Assembly: GCA_003116995.1 (NCBI GenBank)
Contig: BDSL01000071.1
Location: forward strand, 186,001-250,000
Reading direction: 5' to 3'
DNA from: Yamagishiella unicocca
Taxonomy: Eukaryota; Chlorophyta; Chlorophyceae; Chlamydomonadales; Volvocaceae
DNA length: 64,000 nucleotides
In this document: positions 13,001 through 25,700 of the stretch, piece after piece
Layout of the letters: each line of letters opens with the position of its first letter
Position numbering within the stretch: position 1 is the stretch's first letter
The notes under the pieces: model-generated
What the model was told of the DNA's origin: nothing
Seen by the model: the letters and a program-made list of their open reading frames with translations, nothing else
The model's database searches: none
Translations under genes and position numbers: made by a program

Positions 13001-14307
13001 TCGTTGCCGACGCTGGTGTCCCACATGTACGACTATTTCGTACACGTGGCAGCCCGGCTGGAGAGGCTGCACGGGGAGGTGGGTTCGGCGGGACGGAGGA
13101 GTTTTGGGGTTCGTGGGCTGGAACCCATCTGCCACCTCAGCTTGCTCCTCTACGGGTTTCTACCACACCGTATAATCCCAACACGTGTCATGTGGGTTTG
13201 TGTCATGTGGGTCTTAATGTGGGTCATGTGTCATGTGGGTCACAAACTCACATTGTGGGTTGCGTTCAACATGGACCATGCGCCATGTGAATTACATGCG
13301 ACCTGGACACGTGTCCTCAACGTACCACTCGATACGCCATCGCGAACCTCACTCGGTTTCTTTGCTTCATGGGCTCCAATCGTAACCCCCTGGGGCAACA
13401 TGTCGACCCCCTCCTCCCCCTTTGACCCCTCGCACCTCCTACCCCACTCCCCATCGGATATCACCAACGGGTTTTTCCTCGTACGCTGGTTTCCCCCCCA
13501 CTCCCCCCTCGACCCCTAGGTGGCCCGCACCCGCGACGCGTACCTGGCCCAGCGCCGGGCTCGCGGCGACTACTCGGACCCCTTTGCGGAAGCCAGGCCC
13601 TTGCACCACATGCCAGCGGGCCCCGGTAGGGCCGGCGAGCTCAAAGGCGGCTTTGGCACCGGCATTGGCGGGCCGGAGTTCTACAGCTTCGGTGGGCCGG
13701 GGCCGAGCAGCTCGGGCGCTGGAGCGGGGGGTGCGGTGAGCAGCTTCGGCAATGCGAGCACGACTCCGTCGGCGCCGGCGCCGGTGGGCGTGCTGGGCGC
13801 ACCGACAGGCGTCGCGGCGTCGCCAGCTGGTGGTGGTATGTTCGGTGAGTGAGCCGGCCGGCGCATTCATCCGTTCGTAGTTCATCCTTTGGTGCGGCAC
13901 GGCTGCCACGTGGACAAGAACCGTGTTGACGGCCGGGGATTTGGCGATCCTCGCAAAGCCTGATCCTCGCAAAGCCCCCTGCGAGTTCTGCCATTGCGCT
14001 GATTTGCTGATGCCTCCGATGCTACGAGGGGTGACCCAGATCGTAATGCCACTTGTGTTTGTGCATGTTATGTGTGTGTATGTGTGTTCCTCCCACCTCC
14101 TCGTTCTTCATGCCACCCTCCTCGTCCGCAGGTCTGTCACCGGGGCCGTTCGGGGCGGGGGCGAGCCCCTTCGGCGCCCCTGCTCCCCCCCCCGGCAACC
14201 AGGCGGGCGCCTTCGGGACCCCCCTCGTCGGGGCCATGGCGCAGCAGCAACAGCAGCAGCGCGCAGTAGCTAATCGTACGGGCAGTAGCAGCAACAAGAA
14301 GCGGTGA
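10083..14307 (+). CDS. NUP58: FG-repeat nucleoporin NUP58, 517 residues
   Basis: Eight exons: 10083-10576, 11135-11216, 11427-11522, 12018-12105, 12530-12662, 12919-13078, 13520-13844 and 14132-14307. Every joint is GT-AG and in phase. Residues 1-130 carry about 13 FG dipeptides in PAFGA, GLFG and SPFG contexts. A conserved coiled-coil region follows: FEELPPQMQQELQKIQQEIS, then YRDECKALDNDVRLHDTI. This is the p58/p45 signature. Later helices include LPNPYLTLAISGFRDAIEQY. The C-terminus has about six more FG motifs and a basic end. NUP58 forms the central-channel subcomplex with NUP62 and NUP54 and helps make the permeability barrier. NUP54 or NUP62 are less likely because of the YRDE-K-LD motif. 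Introns 1 to 3 carry minisatellites. Confidence 0.93.
10931..11044. repeat. 12-bp tandem repeat in NUP58 intron 1
   Basis: The unit CTCCACACTGTG is repeated about nine times with almost no variation, which suggests recent expansion. It ends 90 bp before the next exon. Confidence 0.9.
11226..11272. repeat. 11-bp tandem repeat just after a NUP58 splice donor
   Basis: The unit GGCTCCAGGTC is repeated four times, starting about 10 bp after the donor at 11217. Confidence 0.8.
11700..12010. repeat. 31-bp minisatellite in NUP58 intron 3
   Basis: About ten copies of a 31-bp unit containing CCCCGAAACCAACATCC followed by a C-rich half. Copies differ only by single changes (CTCC or CTAC, CAAC or CGAC). 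The array stops within 10 bp of the next exon, so it forms the C-rich tract in front of the acceptor at 12017. Confidence 0.92.
12673..12716. repeat. Telomere-like repeats in NUP58 intron 5
   Basis: TTTTAGGG and TTTAGGG units are followed by CTAAAACCCTAACCC, so the motif runs out and back as an imperfect inverted repeat just after the donor at 12663. Confidence 0.7.
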
Positions 14308-15293
14308 TGTGGCAGTGAGGCGCGCGGGGGCGGCTGCCACGCTGCTATGCGCGCGGAATGGATGGTTCAGGGTTTGGTGATGGGCGTCATTCCTCCTGTG
14401 ATGGGACGAGAGTTATCACTCCTCTTGACTACTCTTTCGTCGTGTCCCATGGTCAGCGATGATTGTACGGAGTGTCGTGCTCGCCAACAGACTCATGGAC
14501 GCGGTCGTAGCGTGTGACGTGTAGCGTGTGACCTACCAAGCAAACCAATGTTGGGGCCTGACACTCTACACAAACAGGAACCTTCGGGATCCAACCCATT
14601 TAAACTCCTGCAGCTGCCTTGGCACGCTGCTTACGGAGAGCTTGCGTTTCGCAAGCAGATATCGCTTCGACAACAGAAATGCAGACAGACAACGACTCGT
14701 GAAGTCCATGCCGGGTAACACCTTGACACGGACACCCACACCATTCGTTATATGATAATGCAGGAAATGATCTTATCACAATGCCAGCATGCCAATGTCT
14801 CACTGTATAACCTCATACCGCCGGTTTCTGCAGACCCTGTTCGGTACCCTTCAGTAACGGTCGTGACAAGTTTCATTGCGCAGCCAGGGGGCCACATGTA
14901 GTTGCGTGTAATGCCTAGCCCGATGATAGGGGTGCACATAGAAAGGGTTGCGCCAAATGGAAGACTGGGGTTTGGGGCTGCGAAAAGAGAGCAGTGCTGA
15001 AAGTTGATTCCTGGCCTTTTGAAGGAGTACGATGACGTGATATCGACTATGCCAACAGCTTTAATTGGCAGATAGGTGATAACATGACCCACTCAAGAGA
15101 AGTTGTACGCATGGTACTAACCGCAGCTAGAACTTTAGTCTCAAGCCACAATACGTAGTTCATTACATAAACAGCATGTAGGTATTGTTACATTTATGCA
15201 GAGCCATGCTAAGCCTATATCCAATTTAGCCGCTTTGTCTTCCGGCAGCGTGCTGCCCGGCCAATCCCCGTAGATCAAGCAGAGTGATCACCG
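14308..15293. other. Intergenic, no gene recognised
   Basis: This stretch contains the 3' UTR of NUP58 and the upstream region of the next gene. A possible TGTAA polyadenylation signal is near 14899. No coding exon was recognised. Confidence 0.45.
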
Positions 15294-16696
15294 ATGACAG
15301 GGGAGGAGGACCCGGTACAGAACTTCTTGGCCGCGAGGGACTTGGCGTTGCTCGGGAAGCCGCTCGTGTTTCCAAAGTCAAGAGACTTCATACAATGCGA
15401 ACGACATTTTGCATTACAATGGTTTATGTGGTTGGGGTGTGCGCCATGCCTCGCCCCGATAGCTACGTTTAAGCCCAGTAGACTCTACGACCATTATTCA
15501 CTCGAGGTGTGTGACTACGGCCAAGCCTTCGCAGCCTCGAGCCCAGCTTCTAATACAACACAACCTCTGAATCTGGATTTCTTTTCGTTGCAGCTACACG
15601 CGGACTCCGTTCAGGTGACCATTCCGGTGAACTGGTTCTGCTCGGTCAGCGTCGAAAGAAGCCGATTCGCCCTTGAGAGCATCGTGGACGTAACTCTTGT
15701 AGATGATAAGTTCAGTAAGCCCTATGGGCTAAAGCAGGTAGGAGGGTCCCCGCCGCGTCCACTGCCTGTAGCCTGCATCTGCCGCGACGTGCCCAGTTTT
15801 GCCCGCGTGCGGCAAAAGGGGGGCTTTGGGAGGTTTCACAGATGCTTGCTCGGCTGGCTTTGTACCAGATCGCCTATCGGTTGCTACGGGGCTATGGAAG
15901 CGTTACTACCACAGGGCGGTTGTCCTAGAGCCACGCACGCGATGACGTGAGGCGAAGCGCACCCAAGCAGACAGCAGGCTGTACTGTCGTACAGTTGCGT
16001 TGGCCGTGCTGATGGGAGGCCCAGCAGGATGCACCACGTGTGTAGCCTGTCAGGCGGTTACACACCGCCGTACCAACAACCCCCGTGTCGCGCAGATCAA
16101 CATATGGGCCTACGGTGACACGGGCAAGACAGGCGCCTCTGTGTCCATATCCTGGGTCGCCAATGCAGATCAGGTACGCCGAGCAGCAACCCAGAGAGCT
16201 ACCGATGCAGTTGAGCCCCCCCCCCGAGTTGCCCCACAGGTTTGCCGGTAGTCAGTTCCAGTGCTCCAGCATGCGCCCACAAAATTGGTGTCCGACGACC
16301 ATGCGCCAACTATCCTGTCCCGTTGCGTAAAACGGCTTTTATACAACCCCCCCCGAGTTGCAATGATCGCTTCCTTCCGACCAACAGACGATTTTGGGCA
16401 GCGGAGCTGGCGGGGCTGTCCTGCAGTGGCCTCCCTGATAGCGTCACCCTTACGTAACCTGGCATAACCTGACCCGCCCCCGCCCCATTCCCAACTCCCA
16501 ACCCCCTCGGCTGTGTAAGGCCCGCGACGCCATCATGTTGGCCGTCAGCCTACGGAAGAAGGCGACCGGCCGCGTGCCCTGGCCGATGTTAGAGGCCGGG
16601 GGCGAGCAGGCAGCAGCCAACCCGCAGGAGGGGGGAGCGCCAGCCAATGGAGTGGCGGGGTCGTCCGTGACCATCGACGCCCGCACGCGCTCCTGA
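15294..16696 (+). CDS. Small uncharacterised protein, possibly bacterial-PH-like
   Basis: Four exons are proposed: 15294-15506, 15594-15737, 16096-16173 and 16520-16696, all phase 0, giving 203 residues. Exons 2 to 4 look solid: NWFCSVSVERSRFALESIVD, then FSKPYGLKQINIWAYGDTG, then SVSISWVANADQARDAIMLA. The run of strands around GL-x-x-I-x-I-W-x-x-G followed by a short helix resembles bacterial PH-like (bPH2/DUF304) domains, but this is a weak resemblance from memory. Exon 1 is less certain: it opens at a good ATG and reads NFLAARDLALLGKPLVF, but its later half is Cys-rich and may be intron. The tail after residue 170 is low-complexity. Intron 3 carries a dispersed repeat. Confidence 0.5.
16251..16360 (+). 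repeat. Dispersed intron repeat, family 2
   Basis: The sequence runs from CTCCAGCATGCGCCC through a copy of GACCATGCGCCAACTATCC to a C-rich end. It matches copies near 59320, 63205 and 63470 in another gene. Confidence 0.75.
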
Positions 16697-16835
16697 CCCT
16701 CCCCCTTGCCCCACGGAGTTTCTGCCCTCCGTCTCCTATGTCGTGTCACCGTGTCTCCCCGCCACCCTCCCACCACGGCGGTGTCACACGGCTGCGGAGG
16801 AAGTGGCATAGCAGCGGCACTGCGCCAACGCAGCG

Positions 16836-16924
16836 GCAGCAGCGGCGGCGGCAGTGGCGGCAGCAGCGGCGGCAGCGGTGGCGGCAGCGGCAGCGGCGGT
16901 AGCGGCGGCGGCAGCGGCGGCGGC
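16836..16924. repeat. Short GGC/AGC triplet repeat
   Basis: An imperfect run of GGC, AGC and GGT triplets, a smaller relative of the array at 17041-17335. Confidence 0.85.
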
Positions 16925-17040
16925 TTCATCTGTTCCTCGCGCCCTCAGCCGGCGGTGTGTGCGGCGGACCTCCGCAGGGCGGAGTGTGAGGACTCCCGCT
17001 GGATCCCCTGACGAGTGATGGCGTGGGCGGGCCGCGGCTT

Positions 17041-17335
17041 GGCAGGTGGCGGCAGCAGCGGCGGCGGCAGCAGCGGCGGCAGCAGCGGCAGCAGCAGCGG
17101 CAGCAGCAGCGGCGGCAGCAGCGACGGCAGCAGCGGCAGCAGCGGCGGCAGCAGCGGCGGCAGCAGCGGCGGCAGCAGCGGCGGCAGCAGCAGCGGCGGC
17201 AGCAGCGGCGGCGGCAGCAGCGGCGGCGGCAGCAGCGGCGGCAGCAGCAGCGGCGGCAGCAGCAGCGGCGGCAGCAGCGGCGGCAGCAGCAGCGGCGGCA
17301 GCAGCGGCGGCAGCAGCGGCAGCAGCAGCGGCGGG
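17041..17335. repeat. Long GGC/AGC triplet repeat
   Basis: About 295 bp made almost only of GGC and AGC triplets. Each frame stays open on both strands, giving poly-Gly/Ser, poly-Ala, Arg/Gln-rich and Pro/Leu-rich frames. None has flanking conserved sequence, so I treat it as non-coding. Confidence 0.95.
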
Positions 17336-17876
17336 CCCCTGGCGGGTGAAGCGGCAGGTGGCGTCATGGCCGCCCAGCACCGTGTCTCTATCCGTCTCTT
17401 ATCTCGATGGGAGGGCTGCAGGACCCCGCAAGGACCCAGCTGCGTGGCTGTGCGGTGCTGTGCTTGACACATGGGGGTTGGGTGCTGCGAGGCAGCGGCG
17501 AACGGCGCGTCTACAAACAGAACAGGAGCTGTAGTAACAGCAAAAGCAGCAGCAGGGGCTGGAGGTCGATGCCATTGTGTGCGGATTGAACCGGCGCGCC
17601 GCTTACGTCCGAGCGCTTAAATTTGCGCCGGAAATGCGGCCGAGGACGGCGGCGGTACCGGCAGGGCCTGCGATATGCGCGGCCGGGAACACGGAAAACC
17701 GGAAGGATAGGACGAATTGCGTAGTGTGGTATCTATCAATCGTGTTTGGGGCCGTGTCGTGAAGGTTGTTGGGGTGAGAGTGAATAGTTGTGGCGGGGGA
17801 TTGGGGTTGAGATTAAGTACTTTTGGCGGGGGATTGGGGTGAGAGTAAGTAGCTGATAGCTTCCGCTGGCGCCGCA

Positions 17877-18191
17877 ATGCCCGGCGGCGGGCTGGACGTG
17901 TTTGTCCCGAGAGGGGCCGGGGCGACGGGCGCGGAGGAGAGGAGACGTACGGGAAGGGCTATCGCCCGCGTCGTTGTGGCGGCTTTCTCCTCCAGCCTGC
18001 TTCAAGGCATTCAAATCGGCTGTGCGCGGGGGGAGCGTTTTTTTTTGGGCAGCCCCACCCTTTATCTGGGCTGGAATATTCAGTTAGGCTCCGAACGCGG
18101 GTACGGCCCCCGAAATGGGGCGTGTGTCACCGTACCTTACGAGCTGAGAACGCACATTGCTCTGCGGCTTCATAACGCGTGGTGTGTTTAG
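17877..18191 (+). CDS. Possible small ORF, 104 codons, doubtful
   Basis: An ATG-initiated frame beginning MPGGGLDVFVPRGAGATGAE. No family is recognised, and the second half does not look strongly coding. It may be the first exon of a gene I could not assemble, or chance. Confidence 0.2.
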   Translation: MPGGGLDVFVPRGAGATGAEERRRTGRAIARVVVAAFSSSLLQGIQIGCARGERFFLGSPTLYLGWNIQLGSERGYGPRNGACVTVPYELRTHIALRLHNAWCV

Positions 18192-19755
18192 GCGTGCTTT
18201 ACCATCACCATCCGGTGCATAACTTTTTTGAGGTACCGGTAGTTGCTGGAGATGAACCATTGAGTCCCAGTGGGGGCTGCTCGTACGAAGCACAAGGAAA
18301 GAGGTTGCAGGGAAGGACGAGTAGCGCATCGCATGGCAGCCAGCGTGCCCCCGTGGCCCTCCCCCAGCTGCCCCCTCCCTCCCCTGCCACGTCGTCCACA
18401 CACCTGGGAGCGTCATGGAAAACCTCATCATTACGTAATCATTGTTGCTGACATGTCATGACAATCGGTTATCACCGATTTGCGGCAAAGGTGCGGATCC
18501 CCGGTTGCAGCGTGGCTGCGCGGGGGGGCTCCAGATGGCGGGCTCCCCCGAATGCGCTGTGTGCGCCTCGCCGCACCCTTGTTCTGGCAGTCCAGGTGAG
18601 AACCCCCGGTATGGCGGGGCCTGCGGCGTTTGCGTATATTGCGGCAGCAGCAGCCAACGAGGCAGCGGCACAGGTGCTGCGCGGCTGGAAGCCCAGGGTG
18701 GCAGAGACGCGGATGCTGACTTGGCGAGGGGAAAGAGAGTCGCGGCTCGTCGCAGGGCAGGCACATGGCAAGGGAGGATATCCCGAAGGAGTAGTTTGAC
18801 AGAGTTACAGCTGATGATTTCCAAACGTGTGTCGCTCCATGGCCACGCTGTAGGCCAGGGTAAGCGGTCGAGAAGGACGTGGGAAAACGTATACAGGCTT
18901 CACAGGGCGTCCAGTGTCGGCTTTGCGAGGCGGCCTTGGCGGAATGCTTAGACAGCTAGCGCAGTTAACACGCAGCCTCTGCCCCGGGTGTTTGGACGAT
19001 GAATGCGAGCATGTATACAGAACATAAAGCTGTGAGACTATCTTATCTCCCTGCACCACAACCGTGTGAGGTCCGCGGTGCAGCGCCGTCCAATCTTTAA
19101 CTGGTCTGTCCCCGGAACTCAGTACAGTACAGTAAAGCTCACTTTCACAGCAGCCATGTCCAATCCCCTGCTACCGTATACACGAGCTCGGGATGCAGCA
19201 ACGAGATGGCGCTGTCACGCTGCCAGTCCACGCTCACAAACGGCAGCACACGGCCGCGCGCTCCCCAACGTCGCAGTTCCCGGCCCGGGCCTCACTTCAT
19301 CACCCAGCCGCCCTGTTAACCCGAGTAGCCGCACACCCTTCCTCCTCGACGGCCCTCAGCCCGCAGCCACCTTGAGGTGCCCACTCCGCAGAGAGCCGCC
19401 GCACCAGCCGCCCCCCTCACCCGGTTCCGCGGCCCTCCCACGCCTGTTCTAAACGGTTTTTTCGGGCATCCACGGGTCTTCCTCGAACCCCCCACGTTTT
19501 CCGCCCATCCGTCCATCCTGCCCGGCAGCCTCGCCGCCTCTGCCTTCCCTTCCCGCGCCGCCAGCCCCCAGACGCACGCCTTACCTTCCCGGATCCCCTT
19601 TTCGCCCTCCTTCGCGCCTCCCCTTTCCCCCACAAACCTCGCCGCCCGCTCATGCCCACAGCCCCGGCACACGGGTCCCGCTGCTGCTCCCGCCTCAGCC
19701 CCGGATGCTTCCACTGCCGCCCAACCCCCTGACGCTGCTACAGCCCGCCTCAGCC

Positions 19756-22700
19756 TCAGCAGAGCAGCCAGTCGTTTGGCTTGGATCGCTTGTAGCTCCT
19801 GGCAGACGCCGCCGCGCCGCCGGGTCCGCCGCCGGGGCCTCCAGCCGCCAACACGCCTCCACCCACGCTGAACAGCAGAGCGCCGCCGCCGCCGCCTCCA
19901 CCCGCAACGCCTAGAGTGCCGCTGCCCCCTGACCCGGCCGCAGGCCTGAACAGCCCCGAGGCGTCGTGTCCGGGAGTGCCCGGGGGGGCCCGAAACGGCG
20001 CCGAGCTAGGAAGTAGCAGCGGCATCGCCATGAACGGCTGTTGCTGCTGCTGCTGCTGCTGCTGGGGGAAGGACTGGTGCGACCCCATCGTCAGGGCCAT
20101 CAGCCCCGCCTCGGCATCGAACGCGCGGCCTTCCGCCTCGGCGCTCGCCGCCGGCGCGGGCGCTCCTGATGACGCCAGGTACGGCGGCGGAAGCTGTACG
20201 ACACGCGTGACGAGCGGCGGGGGCTCGGCGCCGTGGAAGGGCAGCACCGCCAGCGTCTGGTCGGGGGACTGCTGGTCCAGCAGGCCGGCCAGGATGCCCA
20301 CGGCGCCCTGGCGGTTGGTGTTGGGGCGTCGGTTGCGGTTGACGGTTGAGGTTAACACCGACGGGTGGAGGTTGAGGCACAACCGAAGTCACGGGCATGC
20401 GAGCCACGAGCTCAGTGCCACAATGTCAATGAACACCACATGTCTAGTGGTTGAGTGCGCACATGCATATCGGCCGAGGTCCTCCTCCCCCCCTGGAGCC
20501 TCCGCGCGCCCGCCCCCCCGCCCGTACATAGGACCCCACCTGTCTCGGCGCCAGTTCGGGAAGCAACGACGGCAGCGGCGCCGCCGGGTCCCCCCCTGGA
20601 GCCGGCACCAGCAGGTTGCGCAGTGGACCCGGCAGCAGACCCCCGTGAGCCGCGTCGATGCACGCCGCCACCAGGTCCGTCAGCAGGGGGGAGCGGGGGC
20701 GGCCGGCGGCGGCCAGGGCGGCCTGCCGGGCATCCCACCTGGCGGCGGCAGGGTATTGGTGCGTGTGTCGGTTCACCGCTGAGCCGCGAGGACTCCCGCC
20801 TCGGAGGTAAGTTTAGCAGGCCGGGTTTGTGTGGCGGGGGAAAGTTAGCAGGCCGGGTTTGTGTGGCGGAGGTGTAAGGGAGACGAAGAGGGGTTGCGAG
20901 GAGGGGGGGTGGCACACGTGGTGGGGGTGGTTGTGTTGGTTGTGGGGCAAACAGGATCACTCCCGTCGCAAGCCCTGCAGGGTATGGTGCTTCCTCTGAG
21001 CCGGGAACAGGCTTCCGAAGCCTGCGGGGTCCCTATCGCGGCACCCTGTCCGGGGCCCCACGCGGGCCGCCCCCACCTGCGCCACGCCGCCAGCCCCTCG
21101 TTGACCCGCCCTCGCTGCAGGAAGAACAGCGACAGGAAGCCCCCGGCCGGCCGGCCCGCCTCCGCCTCCTCCGCCAGCCAGCCAACCAACACCAACTCCT
21201 CTGCGGCGGCAGCAGCAGCCAAAGTAGCAGCAGAAGCAGGATCAGCGGCAGAAGCAGAATCAGAGGCAGAATCAGAAGCAGAATAAGAAGCAGAGGCAAA
21301 ATCAGAAGCAGAAGAAGAACCAGAAGCAAAAAGGGAGCTGGGTGGGTTGGCATCCATTGCACAACGGATGTCAAGTCACAAAACTGGGTCAACCGCCACC
21401 CTCTCAATCCGCTGCCCATTCGGCTGAGTAATGTACGACCTTCCCGCCGTACCAGTTGCGTTCAGCGGCAGCTCCGTCAGCCGATTGAGCCAACCGCCGC
21501 CGCCGCCGCCGCCGCCGCGGGACTGCCCCCCTTCCGCCGCCGCCACCGCCGACGTGTCCATTGGCGCCGCAGCGCCGCCGGCAGCTGCCGCCGCGTCCTC
21601 CGCTGCCAGTGCGTCGCCGTCCGCCGCCGCCGCCCAGGTGGCAAGCTGTCGCAGCAGCGCCCGCGTGTGCTGCTCCACCCGCTCCGGCCCCTCCCCGTGT
21701 GCTGCCAGGTAGGCGCTGTGCTGCCGGAGCAGCATGAAGGCCTCCGTCATGAGACCGCACCTGCGGACAGCGTGCGGAGCACAGGGTAGCGGGGGGCGGG
21801 GGGATTTGATAAGAGAATCCGCGGGAAGCGGGGTATTGAAGAACTCACGAAGGGGGGTTTGTAAGGGAAGGGGGGGGGTTGCGAGGAAAACCCGCGAGCG
21901 GGGGGGAGAGCGGGGGGAGGGAGCGCGGTTTTAGGGTTTTAGGGTTTTGGGGAAAACCCATGAAGGGGGGGGGATGCGAGGGAAACCCGCGAGCGGGGAC
22001 CGGGGGGTTTAGGGTGCAGGGACGGACAAGGGAGGGATCAGGGGCTCAGGGTCTTAGGGTTTCACGATCCCAGATGATGTGTTTTGCGAGCTAAATGTGC
22101 CTTGGACGGTCGTTGCTTTCAGGGAACTGACCCCGCCCAAGGTTGCTGCAGCCTAGCAAGGACAGGTCTCTACCCTTCCACACAAGAATGAGCAACCCCC
22201 CCCCGGCCCCTCCCCCCCCCCCCGGCCCCTCCACAGCCCTCCCGGCGCCCCACCTCAGCCTGATGTCTAGCAGGGTCATAGCTTGCGGCAGCGTACGGCA
22301 CATCTGCCCCGACGACGCCGTACCGCCGCCAACTGCTGCCGCCGCCGCCGCCGCTGAGTCCGCCCCCGACTGCCCCCGGTCCACCGCCAGCGCCACATCC
22401 GGGCGACCCAGCGCCAGGAGCGCCTGACCGGTTGGAACGGGAGGAGAGGCAGCAGCAGCGGGAGGGTGAGAACGCAGCTTGCGGAAGTGGGTGGGGCCGA
22501 ATGGGGTGGGGGCGAAGAAAACACGATGCACTGAAGGCGGTGGTGCGGCGCCACAAACCTCCCTAACACCATCGCCCCCAGCAGCCCCCCTAGGGCCCCC
22601 AAGCATGCCCCTGGGGCCCCCCAGGGCCTCCAGCAGCCCCCTAGGGCCCCCCCGCAGCCCCTCCGCACCTCGATGAATGCGAAGGGTGTGCCGGGTGTGA

Positions 22701-25700
22701 CGCAGGCGGGCAGCAGCGCACAGGCCCGAGCCAGGTGCGGGTCGTCGGCCCCCGGGCTGTCTGCGGTGCCGGTGTGGCGGGGGGCACAGCGGTGGGGGGT
22801 TGGGGGTGGGGGGTGGGGCGGCGGATGCACGCGGGCGGCTGCGATGTACGATTTGGGAGGAAACCCGTTGGTCGGCACTTCCAAGACTTGAAAACCCTAA
22901 AAAGATCAGGAAACCCTTGTTTTTTTTGCGACGCGCGGGCCGGGGGTTGCTGCTAGGGAGTGTGTATGTGTGCTGCGGTGGAGAAGGCAAGTCCCCTCGC
23001 GTGTCGAGGCGGAACGTCAGCAGTCCCCCTCTCCCCCCCCCTCCACAAAACACACACACACCCCTCTCCCCCCCCCTCCAAAAAAAACACACACACAGCC
23101 CACGACGACTCACCAGGCACCGCGCAGTCCAGCAGGTAGTGGCACTGCCACAGCCCCACATCCCCTGGAGCCAACCGGAACGTCCGCCGCAGGTCCTCAA
23201 GCGCCCCCTCCAGCCGCAACCCGCCGCCCGCCGGCGAGTCCGGCGTCCCCGCGGCGGCCGCCCCCGTCCCCCCCCCGCCACTGGGCCGTCCAGCACCCCC
23301 GCGTCCATGAGGTAGTACGACAGCAGTGCCAGCTTAGCAGCCCACGTGCTCGGCTCCACGTCCCGTACGACCAGCAGCAGCGTGTGCAGCATGTGTTGTA
23401 CGGAAGAGGAGGGGTAGGCGCCGGACAGGGACAGGGACTGCGGGGGGGGAGCGTAGTGGGGTATCGGAGGGAGCCCGTGGGGTATGAGAGGGAGACCCGT
23501 GGGTCGGAACTGAAAAGTAAAACCGAACAGGAAGGGGTTGCTACACGGGAGGCGGGTGGAGCCTGGCCAGTGGAGCGGGCGCGAGGGCCCGGGTGGGCGA
23601 GAGCGCGACGTGATGAAGGGCCGCGGGCCAGGGGTGGCGCACACAGACTGCGCCCAGGCGGCGGTAACACAGCCCAGCCAGCCCGACCCACGGGTCTCCT
23701 CTCATACCCAGCCCGACCCACATCGCGGACTGCACGGCCCACATCGCCACCGCAGCAGCCACCTTCGGCGGCCCTGACTTGGAGCGGGGGGGGGACCGAC
23801 ATGGCACCCGCCAGCGAAGAAGGTCGACACCCGCCCTCCCGGCCCCTCTCTCGCAAGGCGCTCCAAACACCCCCCCCCTCCCCACACGAGCCCGCCACTT
23901 CCCAGCCGACCTGCAGGAGGGAGTCCAGGAACAGCGGCCGCGGCGCCGCTCGTGATCTGCGTCCGTTGACCGCCCGGGACCACTCGGCGTACGACGCGAA
24001 GCGGCCCGTGGCTGCTCGCGGCTCCGCCAGGCCCTGCCTAGCGCACCAGTCCATCACCTGGGGGAGGGTTCGAGGAAGACCCGTGGATGCCCGAAAAAAC
24101 TGTTCAGAACAGACGTTTAGAACAGACGTTTTGTGTGTGTGGGGGGGGGGGTAAAGATAATCCGCGAATCCACGGCCGACAAACCAAGGCGATAAATGTG
24201 GTGGTGAGGGGCCCGTTTCGGGCGGACGCTGGGATATTGGGAAGGCGGGGTTGGCGGTCGCGGAGCGACACGGGTGCGGCCCCACCACTACGACGACTTT
24301 GGTTGTGGCCCCGCCCAATACCCCCCTTCCCGCCCAGTACCCCCCATCCCGCCCAGTACCCCCCATCCCGCCCAATACCCCCCATCCCGCCCAGTACCCC
24401 CCATCCCGCCCAGTACCCCCCATCCCGCCCAGTACCCCCCGTTCCGCCCAATACCCGCCCCGGCCGTTTCGCCTCCTGCTTGAGTCTGGCGGGGGGACGA
24501 TACCGAATGACGAGTGCATGGTAGCTTACTTGCTTGTAACTGCAATGACACCTAGCGGTCTCCTCGGCCAGACCGTTGGCCCTCACCGGGGTGCTCACGG
24601 TCATCAACAGGTCACCGCCGCAACCGTAATGGCACACACTCATAAGGGCCCCCCCACACACCCGCCGCCGCATTCAGCGTTTCCGATACTTCGTCTCATG
24701 CGACCAAAACGAGTTCCGACGCTACCCGCCCGCGGATCCGGATCCGGATCCAGCCGTTGGGTGAGGAGGCGGCCCCCTGCCGCCAGTGACTTTCCGGTGC
24801 CGCCGGTGCCGCCGGAAGCCACCGCCCGCTGCGTTGCTCCCAGTTGCGTGACGCCCCCCTCGCAGCAGCATACCTGGAAGGCCTGTTCCAGAAGCACCGC
24901 CTGCTGTAGCTCCGCCCTGACGGAGAGCCTTTGGAACGTGGGGGGGCCGGCGGGGGCCGGGGGCAGCAGCAGCAGGATCAGAAGTGGCGGGACAGAGGGA
25001 GAGCGGCGGGAGGGGGTGGGTTGAGCAGCCCCGCAAGCAGCCTCGGAGACAGGGCGTGGCACCACTGGTCGGCGGCACGCGGCGACTGACCGCACACCCA
25101 CCCGTGTGCCCGACCCATGCAACGTGGATCAAGCCCAGGGACCCCCTCTCACAACCCAAAATGGACCAGCCGAACCCCTCCTCAACCTACAACCGCAGAG
25201 CATAAAAGCCCAGGTGCGCAGGGCCTCTGTGAAAACCCGCCCAGAGCCACGCCATCGCACATACACCCCCCGCCGTACCTATCGTGTACGGCAACAGACC
25301 CGGCCGTTGCTGTTGTTACAGCTGCGGCTGCGGCTGCGGCCGCTGCTACGGTTCCACCGGCCGCGACCGCGCGGATGCGGTCCAAGGCTCGCAACACCGA
25401 CACGAGGATGCGCATCTGCGCCAGCTGCAGCTGCAGCTGACCCGCCTGGAAGGTGTGGAAGGCTGAGTCAGCAGTGAGCGCGGCAGTTGCCGCCTGCTCT
25501 GCTCGGTGCAGGCAGGCTTGCGCCCAGGCCTTGATGAAGCCGCCGTCCAGGAGGTACGCCTCCAGCGGGTCGTTGGACGTGAGGTAGCGGTCCGCGCAGA
25601 CGACTTCCACATAATCAAGGATCCAGCATCCGAGGCCACCATACAGAGCTGCGTCGAAGACTGCCAGGTAGCGCTCCTTGGGTGTTCCGTCGGGGGTCCC

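Larger units (their letters stand above)
16697..19755. other. Intergenic with triplet repeats; possible small ORF
   Basis: A 3 kb spacer between the unknown plus-strand gene and the 3' end of the HOS1-like gene. It contains two GGC/AGC triplet arrays, a possible 104-codon frame at 17877-18191 and a partial family-1 repeat at 19440-19492. A few short segments near 18590-18690 look exon-like but do not join into a model. Confidence 0.45.

Noticed and set aside
16784..17534. Poly-Ala, Gly/Ser and Gln/Arg frames on both strands
   Set aside because: They come only from the GGC/AGC triplet array. All frames are open at once and no conserved flank exists.
22091..24519. 517- and 440-codon minus-strand frames across the HOS1-like gene
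   Set aside because: They run through several exons and introns and include out-of-frame stretches. The spliced ten-exon model explains the conserved segments better.
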